Assembly (NCBI GenBank): GCA_050084515.1
Contig: CM114272.1
Span: forward strand, 44,640,001 to 44,704,000
Direction: 5' to 3'
Source of the DNA: Blasia pusilla
Lineage: Eukaryota; Marchantiophyta; Marchantiopsida; Blasiales
DNA length: 64,000 nt
The notes under the pieces are model-generated. The model was not told where the DNA came from. It searched no databases and saw only the letters and a program-made list of their open reading frames with translations. Shown here in pieces: positions 40,915-53,406 of the stretch. Numbering within the stretch: the first letter of the stretch is position 1; each line of letters starts with the position of its first letter. A program made the translations under genes and the position numbers.

Positions 40915-43277
40915 CTCCTCGATGTGCGGTGTGAACATAGAGGTACAATGCGACAATGGCGGCATTGCATAACACTCGCTGATGGGATGCAACAAACAAA
41001 AAATCCCTTCCTCTATCCATAGTGCATGCTTTGCTCCTCAATGCTAGTGTGGCTCCGTGATTGAGACAGTGCAGTGCGGCCACGAATGGCACGATGCAAA
41101 AATCAGCGACGTGTTATGTCTACGGGCGTTAGAACACAATACTCGATCATCGTCGAGTGGCTACCAATCACTATTTATAGAAAAATAGAAAGAAAATTAG
41201 CAAATCAAACCCATTTGTGACGACTCTCCTAACTCCAATTATTGGTCGGTAGTGGTCATAATTGAACGTCACGTAATGTAGTCATAAGTGATAGCTAGCT
41301 ATCAATGAACACATGGCGGTGACAACCTCTAATGGTGGAAAGGCCCTTGTTAGCATCCAGAGGCCTAACATAAGGGGATAGATCCTTAAGAGATGGTGAC
41401 AGAAACAACCTGTAAAGGGACGACGGTTGTAACGACGGACAACAATCAAGGGGCCAGGCACGTTTACTTGGACAATGATGCAAGGTTGTCACAACCACGT
41501 CGCATCTATGGCTTGGTCATGAGAGAGCACGGCCAAGGCATTGGGCAGTGAAGCATTGTGTGGTGTTGTTATTAGAAACAAAGGGCCGCATACGTAGCGC
41601 TCGAGCCTCCGGAGTCACGTGGGTAGTGGGCATTAATTCTTGTAGAAGAAAAAAAATTATATAAAAGAAGTGGCACTACCACAAGGAACCATGTAGGGTC
41701 CAACCAACGGAGTTCCTTGGTTTGCACCCGACCTAGTACCTTCATGGCCCCTCAGCCGGACTAGTGTAAGACTAGGTCCACCCTTCAAACGACAACCACA
41801 CCAAGGGGTGGGGCGGGCGCAGCCTTGAGCCAGCGCCTATGGCCCAACACGGCTTGGGCGCCAACCTCTATTCTAATTCAAATGCAATCCAATGGCCCCC
41901 TTGCAATCCTTCAAGGTGCAACCAAGCATAAAGATCACGACACCATCAAGGTCGTGGAGAACAATATTCCCAAAACCTGGAGACTTAATGCCTCCGAGTT
42001 CATAGGTTCCCATGAACTAGAAACCCGCAAACCCCTAATCTACGGACTAATCTATTGGCAATCCCTTCTCCCCTGGACGTACTTCCTATCACTTGTATCC
42101 AACTTACCCATTCCATAGAAAGCCTGTGATTGTCTCACTCTTCTTTGTGCTTGCCTTCTTTTCCTCCTTGCCCTTATGCTTGACGTTCCATCCACACTTG
42201 GATCGAAGGCCCCCGAAAGCCATGTAACAAGCAATAAGAAGACAAGAAGGCGATCCGTGTGCTAGATTTGTTGCCTGCCATTAACCTCCATTCCGATAAT
42301 CTCCATTCGATGGAGAGTACCTAGGAGGAAAAATGTTCCCCTCATTTATGGATTCTACATAAGTTTAGAAGGGATCCTAACCATTCATTGGACCCTGCTT
42401 CTACTTGTCATGCACATATGACGATGGGAAATTAATATCAGACAAGTAGAGTTGGTTGGGGAGTTGGCGGCTTATTTGGAGAGGCCCAAATGACCTCTCT
42501 CTTTGGAAAACTTTCCTGGTGCTCCACGTCTCTTACGGAATGTTGATGACTCCTCGGAATGGTTTCTAGTGTTGAGACTTCCAAACATCCTAAATTCTAC
42601 TTACCTCCTCCTTCCCTAATTTCTTGAAAGTTGCATTCCTCCATGTGACTAAATTTACACACACTTAATTGATGAGTTGGATGGGAATGTGTTTCTATTG
42701 AGCGGGCCCATGATAATTGTGGCATAAGCTTATGATTTTTTTTGACAGTCCAAGGGGAATGACATGCTTTGGGAGATGATATGGAAGATAGGGAGGAGCC
42801 GGAGAAAGGAGGGTGTTGGAAAAGAAAGAGACTTAAATTGTGGCCAACCAAGGGTGGTGTTAAGAATATACTAAGATCCTTGTACCCATGTGTATTAGCT
42901 TGAACGTAGAGAATGATCTCATCTCACTCAGGATATTTAATGTTAGTTGGAAATGAAGCTTGTAAGCATTGCCGAGGCCAGTGGAGGAACTTCCTCAATC
43001 TTTTGGTCCCTCAATGCCCTTGTATTCAAAGTAATTGAGGAACCTAGTGCATGCTTAAGATGCCTTTGTGGGGGATTATCATGATGGTTGGGATATTGTA
43101 GGTTTTCTTTTAGATCATGCACTATAACACATCCATCTTGACACGTTCCAAGGGTGTTTAACTATTAAGATCTCTTCTAACGATGCCAAAGATCTTTCGT
43201 ACTCCCACATGTTCCATCTCTTTGAGTCTCTTTGAAAGAAAACCCTAGTCCCTAGTGCCAAGTACATGTCCACATTA
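40915..43277. other. Unassigned stretch
   Basis: 2.4 kb without a convincing gene. An ATTATATAAAAGAAG box at about 41650-41664 is TATA-like but has no gene behind it; it could be part of an old LTR. The frame 41825-42118 looks like chance. Nothing else is recognised. Confidence 0.35.
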
Positions 43278-44294
43278 TCATGCGCCTACTCTCCTTGAAC
43301 GTCAATCTTTAGTGTTGCGGTAGCGTACGTTTAGTAGGACATGCTCTCATCGCCAATCTACATCCAAACACACTCACATTAGTATGGTCTAGGTCAATCA
43401 GACTTCCAGCCCACCGAGTTCTCAACTCGGCACCTCATCAAGCTCAACCTTCCCTCATTCCTAGCTTTCCAACACAAGCAAGTCTTTCAAGACTTGGAAC
43501 AGATTTTCTGGTTAGTCTTGGCACCTAAAACGGCGTTTGCGCACCTAGCGGTCCCAACTATCCAATGGACCTTGCATGAACCCCAATACGAGATCCAAAA
43601 ATATGAGTCGTGGTTTGGAATCCAATGGGGACCTCCAAAATCCACTCTCTTGGACTTGGTTTGGATTCTGAATCCCAACGCCAAACTCTCAATCCATCCC
43701 GTGCCCTTGAGTCGCCATGGGCGCCCAAAGTGGGGTTCAAGTCCCAAGTACCCTTGGAGAGCTTTCCCCCCTACTAGTACTTTTGCGGATCTCTTCCTTC
43801 CCTCTATCTTTGAGGAAGAGACACACATGCTCCTCTTTTTGGTCCTCAACCCTACTCCTTGTATAGTTCTTTTTGGCAAATATCCCATCTTCTGCTTGAG
43901 ATCTTTTATGCGTTGGAACCAGCTTTGGAATAAGCTTTCCAAATCCATCTTATTTGTCCCAAACCAATCTTGAGAATAAAATTTATGGTCCAAAATAAAA
44001 TTAAAAAAAACCCAAAACACTAGTCACATTCCAAATCCGGTTCTCACCTTCTGGCCACTTCTTATCCTAAACTCCACTCCTTTCAAGTATGGTTTTGTGT
44101 CTGGTTCATGTTTCCTTAGTCGTGACCATAAACGTATGAAAACACTCAAGAAGTGAGCCTCGCTCGCGTCTTGCAGTTGTGTTTCCTAACTTGTCTCTTC
44201 TTGAGACCTCTCCAAAGCGCGAACCATCCTAGCGTGAGCCTTCCAAAGTTCGGATGTTCTGCTTGGCGCTCATTTGGTTATGAGGGTTGCGACA
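43278..44294 (-). repeat. LTR A, inverted full copy (probably solo)
   Basis: Minus strand starts TGTCGCAACCCTCATAACC and ends near TAGGCGCATGA. Matches 7412-8416 along its whole length. Flanks are CATTA (left) and CATAT (right), so a target duplication is possible but decayed. Confidence 0.75.
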
Positions 44295-44349
44295 CATATA
44301 TACATGAATTAGTTGTTATACTACATTTGCAAACTTAGCCAAGCCACAC

Positions 44350-44670
44350 TACAATATCCATCTTAAATAGCTACCTGCAATGGTTTTTTTTAGGATGGCA
44401 TATTTTACGCTTAGCGCTACCTCTTGACTTGGTTTCTTAAGGACGTTGGCTTTGTCCAAGATGTACATACTATATGTGATAGGTAGATTATATGATGAAT
44501 CTTGATGGTATGGATAATTTGTAGGAAGGTGACTAACAATGGGGTGACATAGCATCCAACCTCCTAATCTTAGCACCAAAAATATGCATAGCATTTAGAT
44601 TTATTCTATAGACTATTTGAAGTTAGAGGGATCTAACTACCAACTAGGGGGACAATTGGAGTTTTCCAAT
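44350..44670 (+). pseudogene. PHD-type Ty3 3' end, scrap
   Basis: Aligns with 38030-38310: GGATGGCAT, a decayed equivalent of CTTAGGGACG.TGG, GTCC.AGATGTACAT, and the tract AACTAGGGGGACAATTGGAG, which equals the polypurine tract and LTR B start of Gypsy-3. Coding potential is gone. It shows that the PHD-type family has further copies. Confidence 0.6.
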
Positions 44671-44932
44671 AATTCATTTTTTGTACATGAATAAATTCCT
44701 TGATTCATATCCATGTCCACAGACTTATGTCCATTCGTAAGATAGACATGTCTATGCAAGTTGGGGCACTCACGGTACTCAAGCCTGCCCTTGAGCCCAC
44801 CGAGCCTGTAACAAAAACCTAGGCATCGATAGCACATACCCATTTTATAGCCAACATCAGCTTGCATGGCGGGCTTAGGTCCGCTCTACAGTCCCTACAC
44901 GAGCCTTAAGCCTGCCCTACCATGGGCCAATA

Positions 44933-45405
44933 TGTTGGATTCTCAACATCCACTCCTCTGAGCACCATTGATCTGATCGGCCCCCTTTTATGAGGAGAAG
45001 CCTGGATCGATGGTTCCGACTTAGACATCGAAGGAGTCATAGTAATATGACGTAGGTGGTTTACGGAGTAGCCTTACTAGGTTTATCTAACCCTATATTG
45101 CATCAGGGTGCGGGGCACCCTGATGCAATATAGGGTTAGATAAACGTTAGATTTTTAGATAAACATTAGAATAAGGTTAGATTTTTCTTCGTTTCTATTA
45201 ATAGAAACGAAGAAAAAAAGGTTAAAACCCTAGTTTTCCCGAGTAGTCAAATAGTCGGGAGCCGATAGCGTATTCTCGTATGTCGAGTTATCTCTCGATT
45301 CAGTTCCATCGAAGCTCTTGTGAGCGCGCACGGACGGACTAGGCCACTTTGTATCTCTAAGTTTTGTAAAGATTTGATGATTTCGTCACTTTCTGTTTTC
45401 TCACA
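44933..45405 (+). repeat. Copia-3 5' LTR with two perfect hairpins
   Basis: 473 bp, TGTTGG...TCACA. It contains a 31-bp perfect inverted repeat (arms 45081-45111 and 45115-45145, loop GGG) and a 36-bp perfect palindrome (45182-45217, centred on CTATTAATAG). Confidence 0.9.
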
Positions 45406-45420
45406 TGGTATCAGAGCAGT
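45406..45420 (+). other. Copia-3 primer-binding site
   Basis: TGGTATCAGAGCAGT, directly after the LTR; the exact plant initiator-Met tRNA type. Confidence 0.9.
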
Positions 45421-45477
45421 AGGTTTTCCAGTATTTTGTATTTGGCGATCTAGTGTGTTTGCACAAAATCTTGAGAG

Positions 45478-46376
45478 ATGGCTACTTCTTCGTCAGTTCG
45501 TGCTCGCCCTCCTCCGCTCGGTAAAGGGAAGTTAGATGGGTCTAACTATACATTGTGGGAGTTCAAAATGAGAACTGTTCTCGAATCATTTGAGATTTGG
45601 GAAACGGCCACAGGGGTCGATTCAAATCCACAAGCTAGTTTGAGTTGTGCATGTTCATCTTCATCTGGGGATATCGATCCTGTTGTATTGTTGGCATGGA
45701 GACGCAGAAACGCTGATGCTCTATATGCGATTGTCACAAATGTAACTGACTCTGTCATGACTCTCATTCAACATACAACCACTGTTGCTGAGGCGTGGAA
45801 CATTTTGAAGAATCAGTATGAAACGAGGAATGAGACTCGGATTCAAAATCTGGAGAATCAGCTTACGTCCGAGAAATTTTCAGAAGGAGAAAGTGCGGAG
45901 CAGTTTTTGACAAGGATCAAGAATCTTCAAGATTAGATGACGTCCGTAGGAATTTCAAAATCTAGCGAAGATTTGGCACGTCGGTGCAAAAGGATTTTGC
46001 CTCCAAGGTATGACAGTTTGGTCACTGCACTGAATACTCAAGTAAGACCCACGCCGCTTACTTTTGAACAATTTAGTGCAATGTTGGTAGAAGAGGAAAT
46101 GCTTCAAAGCAAGAGAGGGAAGTGATGCAGCATTTACTGCCAACATACAGAGAGGTAGAAATCAGGATTATAGTTCAAATGTCAAGAAGAAATTTCCAAG
46201 AAAAACCTTCAAATGCTTTTACTGTGGTAAGCTAGGTCATCTTATCAAAGACTGTAGAAAGAGGAGTCAGGATAAGAAGAACGGTTGTTTGAGACCTAAG
46301 AAGGAGTCTGGAAATTCTGTAGAAGTGGGAGAACATGAAGTAGATGCTTGGGTAGCAATAGAAGAGTTTTGCACAT
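45478..46376 (+). pseudogene. Copia-3 gag
   Basis: ATG 45478 (MATSSSVRARPPPLGKGKLD), YTLWEFKMRTVLESFEIWET, DSVMTLIQHTTTVAEAWNIL. A TAG follows KNLQD (45934-45936), then TSVGISKSSEDLARRCKRIL and a frameshift after VEEEM (about 46100). The zinc knuckle FKCFYCGKLGHLIKDCRK is intact. Gag would build the particle and package RNA; this copy cannot make it in one piece. Confidence 0.85.
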
Positions 46377-46389
46377 AGACAGAACATTC

Positions 46390-47727
46390 CACTAAGACAA
46401 AGAGTGAAGATGCATGGGTGCTCGATAGTGGAGCATCTAGGCATATGACCAATCATAAGGATTGGTATAGCTTCTTACAGCCTCTACAGGAGCCCATCAT
46501 TGTTATTGTTGAGAATAATGCAAAGTGCCTTGTAGAAGGGAAAGGCACAATTTCTTTAGTCTCACAAAAAGGAGATGAAAAGAAGTTAACTGATGTATTG
46601 TACGTACCAGAATTGAAGCGAAATTTGATTTCAGTGGCAATATTATGTGATCGTGACCTAGAAGTTCGTTTCAAGAAAACTGGAGCAGTCATTGAGGATG
46701 CCAATTGGAAAGTAGTGGGTGAAGGTATACAACATGGAAATATCTACGAGTTGTATGCTTTCACGACAAGTGTAGGTACAGATCTTAGTAGCAGTAAGTT
46801 GTGGCATGAAAGATTTGGTCACCTAAGCTTTCCTTTACTAAGTCAGATGCAGAAATCTGGCATGGTTGCTGATTTACCAATAATTTCTGGAGTGTCGGAT
46901 ACTTGTGAAGCTTGTATGATGGGCAAGAAACATTGACAACCATTTCCACATGAGTCCAGCAATAGGGCAAAGGCTCCTCTAGAGTTGATACATGCTGACC
47001 TCTGTGGTAAAATGAGAACAGTGGCATTAGGTGGTTCTTCCTACTTCTTTTTAGTTGTCGACGATTATAGTAGGAAGATGTGGGTGTATTTCCTTCGTGA
47101 TAAGGCAAGTGCTTTTGGAAAATTTAAAGTATGGCACAAGAGGGTTGAGAATGAGACAGGAAAGAAGGTACAAAAGCTTTGCACCAATCGAGGAGGAGAA
47201 TTCTTATCAACAAAATTCAACAAATATTTGGGAGAGCATGGAATCAAGCGACAGTTAACCACGGCACATACACCACAACAAAATGGAGTTGTTGAGCGTC
47301 GAAACAAATGCTGAGTGGTGGAGATGGCAAGATATATGATGAAAGCAAAAGGTTTGACTGAAGGATTTTGGGGTGAAGTCATTATCTTGCCGTATACATT
47401 CTAAATAGAAGTGCTACCAAGTTAGTGCAAGGCATGACTCCTCATCAATCATACTCAGGTAAGGTACCATCAGTCCAACATTTCAGGACTTTTGGTAGTG
47501 AGTGTTTTGTACATATTCCTGAAGCATCCAGGACCAAGTTGGAGTCCAAGAGCAGGAAGTGCATCTTTATGGGATCTGATGATGAGTCTAAAGCTTATCG
47601 CCTTTGGTGTCTTGAGGAAAAGAAGATGCTTTTGAGTCGTGATGTGGTGTTCCAGGAACAACCTCGTCAAGTGGCGGATATCAGTGGTCCGTCCACATTA
47701 TCATCAAACGAAGAGATAACCCATTAG
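46390..47727 (+). pseudogene. Copia-3 protease and integrase
   Basis: Protease AWVLDSGASRHMTNHKDW (DSG active site). Then VLYVPELKRNLISVAILCDR, LWHERFGHLSFPLLSQ and DTCEACMMGKKH followed by a TGA at about 46935. Integrase: LELIHADLCGKMRTVALGGS (first Asp), KLCTNRGGEFLSTKFNKYLG, where the usual Asp of TDRG is Asn (TNRG), and TPQQNGVVERRNKC before a TGA (Glu kept). A frameshift near 47390 precedes LNRSATKLVQGMTPHQSYSG. The catalytic triad has lost one member. Confidence 0.85.
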
Positions 47728-47840
47728 AGCACACCACAAATGTTTACCCCAGATCATCAAGAAGAAGAATTTGGTGATGATTACAAAGAGCAACACGCTT
47801 TTCCACTACGGTCGTCATACCTAAGTGGATAAAGCGGCTC

Positions 47841-49389
47841 TTGATGGTAAGGATCCACCAAAGAATCGATGAAGTTGTTACATATCCAAGGAGATCCAAG
47901 AGACTAGAGGACCAGAATAGAGCTTCCGCACATCTCGTCAACATGGCCCTGATGACAGAGTTCTTGAAGGTGGAAGAGCCATCATGCTTGGATGAGGCCC
48001 TGGCTCATCCTCAATGGAGAGAGGCCATGCAGATGGAGATGGACGCTATTCAGAGAAATGAAACTTGGACTTTGGTTGAAAAGCCAAAGGACAGGAAGAT
48101 AATACGCACCAAGTGGGTTTACAAGACCAAGTACAAGTCGGACGGTACATTGGATAAATTCAAAGCGAGGTTGGTCGCACAAGGATGCTCACAAATCGAA
48201 GGTTTTGACTACTATGAGACTTTTGATCCCACTGCAAGGATGACAACCATTCGAATTGTTCTAGCGGTTGCAGGAAGGTATATGTTTCTCAACCACCAGG
48301 TTTGGAGGCACCCGGATCAGAAGAGAAAGTTTGTTTACTTCATCGAGCATTGTATGGGTTGAAACAAGCCCCAAGGGTATGGTATCAACGAATAGATACA
48401 TTCTTTCGAGAGAAGGGTCTTATCAAGAGTCCTTCAGAAGCAAATTTGTATGAGTTTTGCGAAGATGGGATGTATATGTTGATAGTCGTGTATGTGGATG
48501 ATCTGATCATCACAGGAGACCACATTAAGAAAATAGAGGAAATGAAGGGAGTGTTGAAATCTGAGTTTGAAATGTCAGATTTAGGTCTTTTGCACTACTT
48601 TATAGGACTGGAAATTTGGCAACAATCAGATTCTATTTTTCTCTCTCAGCAGAAGTATGCTAGAGAAATCTTGAAGGCATTCAAGATGATTGAGTGTAAG
48701 GCAGTGATCTCGCCAATGGAGGTAGAGTTGAAACTCTCGATGGAGGATGTTTCACCATTGGTAGATGAAAAGTTGTACAGAAAGCTTGTAGGCAGTTTGA
48801 TATTTTTGTGTAACAAGAGCCGGACATCGGCTTTTGTGGGAGTGTTGAGTAGGTTCTCAACTAAGCCTCGTGAGAACCATTGGAAGGCAGGGATGCATGT
48901 GTTGAAGTACATCAAAGGCACTATCGAGTACGGCATCACCTATGGAGCAGGGACGGAAATGACAGCTTTTTGTGACTCGGATTGGGTAGGAGATTCAGAT
49001 TCTCAAGATCGCCGGGTTATTGCTTCTTGGTAGGATCAGGTGTGGTGTCATGGGTCAGCAAGAAGCAACCTCTGATGGCTCTTTCTTCTACCGAGGCAGA
49101 GTACAAGGCGGCTTGTTATGCTTCTTGTGAAGTAGTATGGTTGAGATGGATATTGGAGGACATAGGAGAAGCACCCGAAAGTGCTAATGTAATGTGGTGT
49201 GACAATCAGAGTTGCATTGCCATAACACATAATCCTGTGTTTCATGCTCGTATAAAGCACATAGAGATCCAGTACCACTTTGTTCGTGAATTGATCGAGA
49301 GAGAGGTTTTGAAGTTAGTCTATTGTCCAACAGAGGATAACCGTGCAGACATCTTCACAAAAGCCTTGAGCGGAGATCAGCTTCACTGA
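47841..49389 (+). pseudogene. Copia-3 reverse transcriptase and RNase H
   Basis: KIIRTKWVYKTKYKSDGTLD, ARLVAQGCSQIEGFDYYETF, then a deletion at about 48265. About 25 residues present in Copia-2 (including DVKSAFLN with a catalytic Asp) are missing and the frame shifts. The next frame (48302-49033) has [24 protein letters not shown] at 48491-48502 and FCDSDWVGDSDSQ. A second deletion of about ten residues precedes GYCFLVGSGVVSWVSKKQ, then ALSSTEAEYKAACYASCEVV, VMWCDNQSCIAITHNPVFHA, RADIFTKALS. RNase H acidic residues are all present; RT is not functional. Confidence 0.85.
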
Positions 49390-49454
49390 CATCTGAAGGG
49401 TCTTGGCATAGGTCCAAGACAGTAGTCCACATGAGAGTGGATATTGAGGGGGGT

Positions 49455-49896
49455 TGTTGGATTCTCAACATCCACTCCTCTGAGCACCATTGATCTGATC
49501 GACCCCCTTTTATGAGGAGAAGCCTGGATTGATGGTTCTGATTTAGACGTCGAAGGAGTCATAGTAATATGACGTAGGTGGTTTACGGAGTAGCGTTACT
49601 AGGTTTATCTAATCCTATATTGCATCAGGGTGCGGGGCACCCTGATGCAATATAGGGTTAGATATATGCAAAATTTTTCTATTAATAGAAACGAAGAAAA
49701 ATAGGTAAAAACCCTAGTTTTCCCGAGTAGTCAAATAGTCGGGAGCCGCAGCGGTAGCGTATTCTCGTATGTCGAGTTATCTCCCAGTTCAGGTTCCATC
49801 AAAGCTCTTCTGTGAGCGCACGGACGGACTAGGCCACTTTGTATCTCTAAGTTTTGTAAAGATTTCAGTGATTTCGTCACTTTCTGTTTTCTCACA
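49455..49896 (+). repeat. Copia-3 3' LTR
   Basis: 442 bp. The hairpin (about 49605-49665) persists with one mismatch (AATCC against AACCC). The 36-bp palindrome is shortened to TTTTTCTATTAATAGAAACG. The differences from the 5' LTR indicate some age. Confidence 0.9.
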
Positions 49897-52072
49897 CAGT
49901 ATGGGTTGGTGCAGCTGTGTGCATGCTAGGAAAGGGCTCTTAGCCGGCACAAATGTTTAATCCCTACCTTGTGAAGCCCACATCTGTTCTTGCGTCTTGA
50001 GCTTGCACGGCCAAAAGAAATCCGGACATAGGACACTTCGGGCATATCTATTTCCGTGCAACCTTCTGTGTTGGGATTCATAGTTAGATGGATCTTAGAC
50101 TTATGTGCATGATTACCGATGTATGTTGGTAGTAATGTCTATTCGCATGATAATTTTCATGGTGGATGAGACGTAGGGCAAGATGGTATCAAGGCCTTAT
50201 ATAGGTCTTGTACTTCCCCATTTTGAGAGGTCATCTGTGACTTGCTCTTAGGAGATGTCCCCTTTCCTTTCTAAGGAGAGACAACCTATGAGAGATTGTG
50301 TGGAGCCACTTGGGCGAAGTTGGGCCTATAGGATTTGAGGATTAGTTGGAAATTGAGTAGTAGTTGGTCTTATGAGAGGACAATGTGTGTAGTTGCTAGG
50401 GCGTTAGTACCTTGTGTACTCCACATTGTTGGTGACCTGCTAGGAGGAGATTACATGTGTGTATAGGTAACCCATGGAGGTGCTGAAGGGAGGATATACC
50501 TTGGATGAAGCTCATTTAGAGCAAGATTGCATGGAAACGGAAAACTCTAGATATGTCCATGGACATGCCCGACCCGCACCCGAGCCCGCCGCGTTGACCT
50601 AGGTTGATGGAGGGCAAACCCGTTGCATGGCCCGCTAGGGCCTGCAACCAGGTCCTCCCAAAGCCTACATGGCGGGCCTGAGCTTGCCCCAACAGGCGTG
50701 GTTGAAGGGTGGATGAGGGTTGATATGAGATCACACATATTGAGGGTTCATTGTTGACTTTCTCTTACCGTAGTGTGTATCAATCGATGGATGCTTAGAT
50801 GAGGCATAACTACTTACGGATTTCATCAACTTCATATCTTATGTTGGGGTTGTCGAGTCATTCATGTATAAATGTGTTAGATGGATCTTAGACTTGTGTG
50901 CATTATAGTCCATGTATGTTGGCGTGATGTCTATTTGCATGAAAAAGAGGATCAATCTATCTAGTAATTGGAGCAACATTGCAAGAAGAGTGGAAGAATT
51001 GGGTTTGAAAACACTTTTTGAACGTGAAAGGAGAATCTCCTATGCTACGTTTACGAGAAGATTCAAGGAGGAAGTAGTTGCTCAACCAGATGAGTTGCGT
51101 TATCAACCTAACATTTAGGATGCAGATTTGTGGGGTGGGCTTTAGAAAATTAAACAAATTGAGTTCCTCTTCATGAACCCCCCACAAGATCCAAAATGAT
51201 GAATGGATACATGTAGAGGACACATGTGCTCAACTTCAATGCTAGACGAATTCATCAAGAGGGAACAAGGAAGAGCTTCCTTATCCTCATTATCTTTGTA
51301 TTTGAGAGATAAGGTGGGTGAAGCTGAAAGAAAGACTAGTAAGGTGCCCGTGCAATGCATGGGAAATACAAAAGTGTTTGAAGAGTTTTTCTAGTGTATA
51401 ACTGGTGAAGGGAAGGGATTGCCGATGCTACACACAAATTCAAATTTCTTTCTTGCTTTCGATAGCATGTGAAACATTTTCTTGCTGCCTAGTTACCACA
51501 TGTCATATAGAGAAGTGTTTGTAAATCAAGAAGGCACTCTCTCATAATAATAAAGATTAAGCACATAAGTTGTAAAAGCTTTTAGGAAATTAAAAATCTT
51601 AGAGTAGAGTTGAAAAATAAACATGTAGGATAAGTTTAATTTCATATCGAGTTCCCTCAAAGTGTGATGTAAGTATAAGGTCTTTTTGGTGCCGCTGCCG
51701 GGAAACAAGTGATTCAAAAGAAATCAAGGAGATACCTAAATGAAGTATGGTACAGAAATCCAAAAGAGTGAATAATAACCTGTAAGGGAAGACTCCGGAG
51801 TGAGAGGCAGAGAGATCATGCACGAGAATTGCTCTGCATTCCTCCTATCCATTTCGTACACATGACATTCTCTGCGAGCGCCTTGCCTTCTGCAAGTCAT
51901 TGCTCACTAAAAGTCCTCCCGGTCATCCTCCTGGCCATATATGGAAAAACATACATATAAATAGGAAATAGGATGGCAAACCCATTAGGATACAAACAAG
52001 GGGGCATAGAGAGCCAAAAAAAACCCCAAGGGCCAAAACCGGCCTTGAGGAGAAAGAAGAGGGCCTCCCCCC
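49897..52072. other. LTR-B-like debris and unassigned sequence
   Basis: 50060-50560 resembles LTR B in pieces (GATGTATGTTG...GCATGATAATTTTCATG) and has CCTTATATAGG at about 50193. A second trace is at 50870-50945. A GC-rich patch at 50550-50700 is partly like 44700-44930 inverted. Frames at 50912-51118 (NIARRVEELGLKTLFERERR) and 51203-51394 look somewhat protein-like, but I recognise nothing. Confidence 0.35.
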
Positions 52073-52580
52073 CTAATGACCAAAATCACCAATAGTAGAG
52101 ACAATATCAACAACACCTAGAGAACTATGACTACTACTAAGTGGGCCTCTAGCATTGGCGTCTCCAACCGCCTGAGCCTGCCGCAAAAGCCCATTTGCCT
52201 CGCCACGCTGCAAAGCTATGGAGACCCGTTGCCTATAATTAAGTATTGCAGTGGCTAAGGACAACCCATTTCTCAACTGGAGATGATGGGCGCAATCCGT
52301 AAGGAACGAGTCAAACCTCTCCCCCATAGCCCTGCACATCTCAATGGCTAAGGGGATAAATCGATGTCCGTCATGAGATCGACTATAAATGTGGGTCTTC
52401 TTGACCGCCGCCGCCACCGCCGCTCCTTAAAGCAATCTCCCTTGTGCCACCACTTGGGCTCGCACCGCCTCCCGCGTAGGATCCGTCACTACAACATCCG
52501 CTATCACCACCTTAGACTCCCGCGTCATGTAGAGATCAACACGGATAAGGGAATCCCGCATGGAGTAGTGCCTCTCTCTC
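52073..52580 (-). pseudogene. LINE-like element, C-terminal end of the RT protein
   Basis: Minus-strand frame 52417-52073: RSHDGHRFIPLAIEMCRAMG, FDSFLTDCAHHLQLRNGLSL, NYRQRVSIALQRGEANGLLR. The GH.F.PLA and YRQR.S.ALQR wording is typical of the tail of the LADD-type plant LINE reverse transcriptases. Upstream to 52580 the frame is disturbed, with an Arg/Gly-rich, GC-rich run. Confidence 0.7.
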
Positions 52581-53406
52581 TATACATGGAAGCCACTCTC
52601 CCGAGCAATAGAGAACATAATATCCCGTACTGCATCATGAGTGGCTATCCTCTCACCCCCAATTGGACACAGTGTCAAATGCACACCAAGTGGATCCATA
52701 CTCCAGCAACACTCGCAATGTGTCGAACCAACCACCGATGATTGGGGCAGGCCTAGTCGAAACCGCATCGCTGTAGTGTAGGTAAGTGGTACGATGCGGA
52801 TAGCCGGGATGAGGGGACGAGCGCCCACCCATGAGCCTGCCCCCTTTCTGGAGCAGGAGCAAATACGGGCCCGAACCTCCATGGGGATATTCCCGTCCGA
52901 CATAGTAGCTCTAAACAATGCATCAAAGTGGGCTTCCATCAAAGAAGATTGGAGCCTAGACTGTCCGGAAGTAGCTAGGGAAGAGAAAGCGGGAGGAACT
53001 GCTCTAGCCTCAACAAGAAGGGAAACTCTACAAGCAGTGAGTGAAGATTGAAGTGGGAAAAGCCCATCCTTAACCTGGGAAACGTATTGTAAAAGTAGCG
53101 GTCTATCCCTAACCAAAAATCGAGAGCAAAGGAGGGGTGCTACAATGGCCCAACTCCCTAAAAAGCTAAAGACGCCACTAACTCAGTCGCTATGAGACCT
53201 ACTCCACCAAGGGCAATCGGCCAAGAAGCCTCCCTACGAGCTAACTCCCCGCAGGGAACTCTAATGAGCCGGGTCTTGGAAGATCCCCAAACGACGCATA
53301 ATCTTTCTATCAAAGGATCTATACAAGGAAGAAATATGGCTAGACGCCCACACAGTTCTACACAGATTACCAGGTCTACGAGCAAAACATGACGAGAGGA
53401 TTCCAT
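52580..53406 (-). pseudogene. LINE-like element, post-RT region
   Basis: Frames 53406-53158 (LARREASWPIALGGVGLIAT) and 53116-52580 (RFRLGLPQSSVVGSTHCECC, DPLGVHLTLCPIGGERIATH, DAVRDIMFSIARESGF). The Cys/His cluster C-x-C-C...DPLG.H...C..GGER..RH is a conserved block of this RT family. Frame breaks separate it from the RT core. Confidence 0.7.

Larger units (their letters stand above)
44933..49896 (+). mobile_element. Copia-3: complete but defective Ty1/copia element
   Basis: 4.96 kb with both LTRs, primer-binding site, gag-pol and polypurine tract (GGATATTGAGGGGGGTT before 49455). Flanks are CAATA (44928-44932) and CAGTA (49897-49901), a 4/5 target duplication. It is a close relative of Copia-2 on the opposite strand. 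Confidence 0.9.

Noticed and set aside
41825-42118. 97-residue frame after a TATA-like box
   Set aside because: The box is more than 150 bp away, the frame has no recognisable domain, and no relatives are visible in the window.
43494-44020. Two frames of 159 and 177 residues on opposite strands
   Set aside because: They lie inside an inverted copy of LTR A; the other LTR A copies do not keep them open.
45081-45145. Rho-independent terminator
   Set aside because: The hairpin is inside a retrotransposon LTR of a eukaryote; there is no bacterial context.
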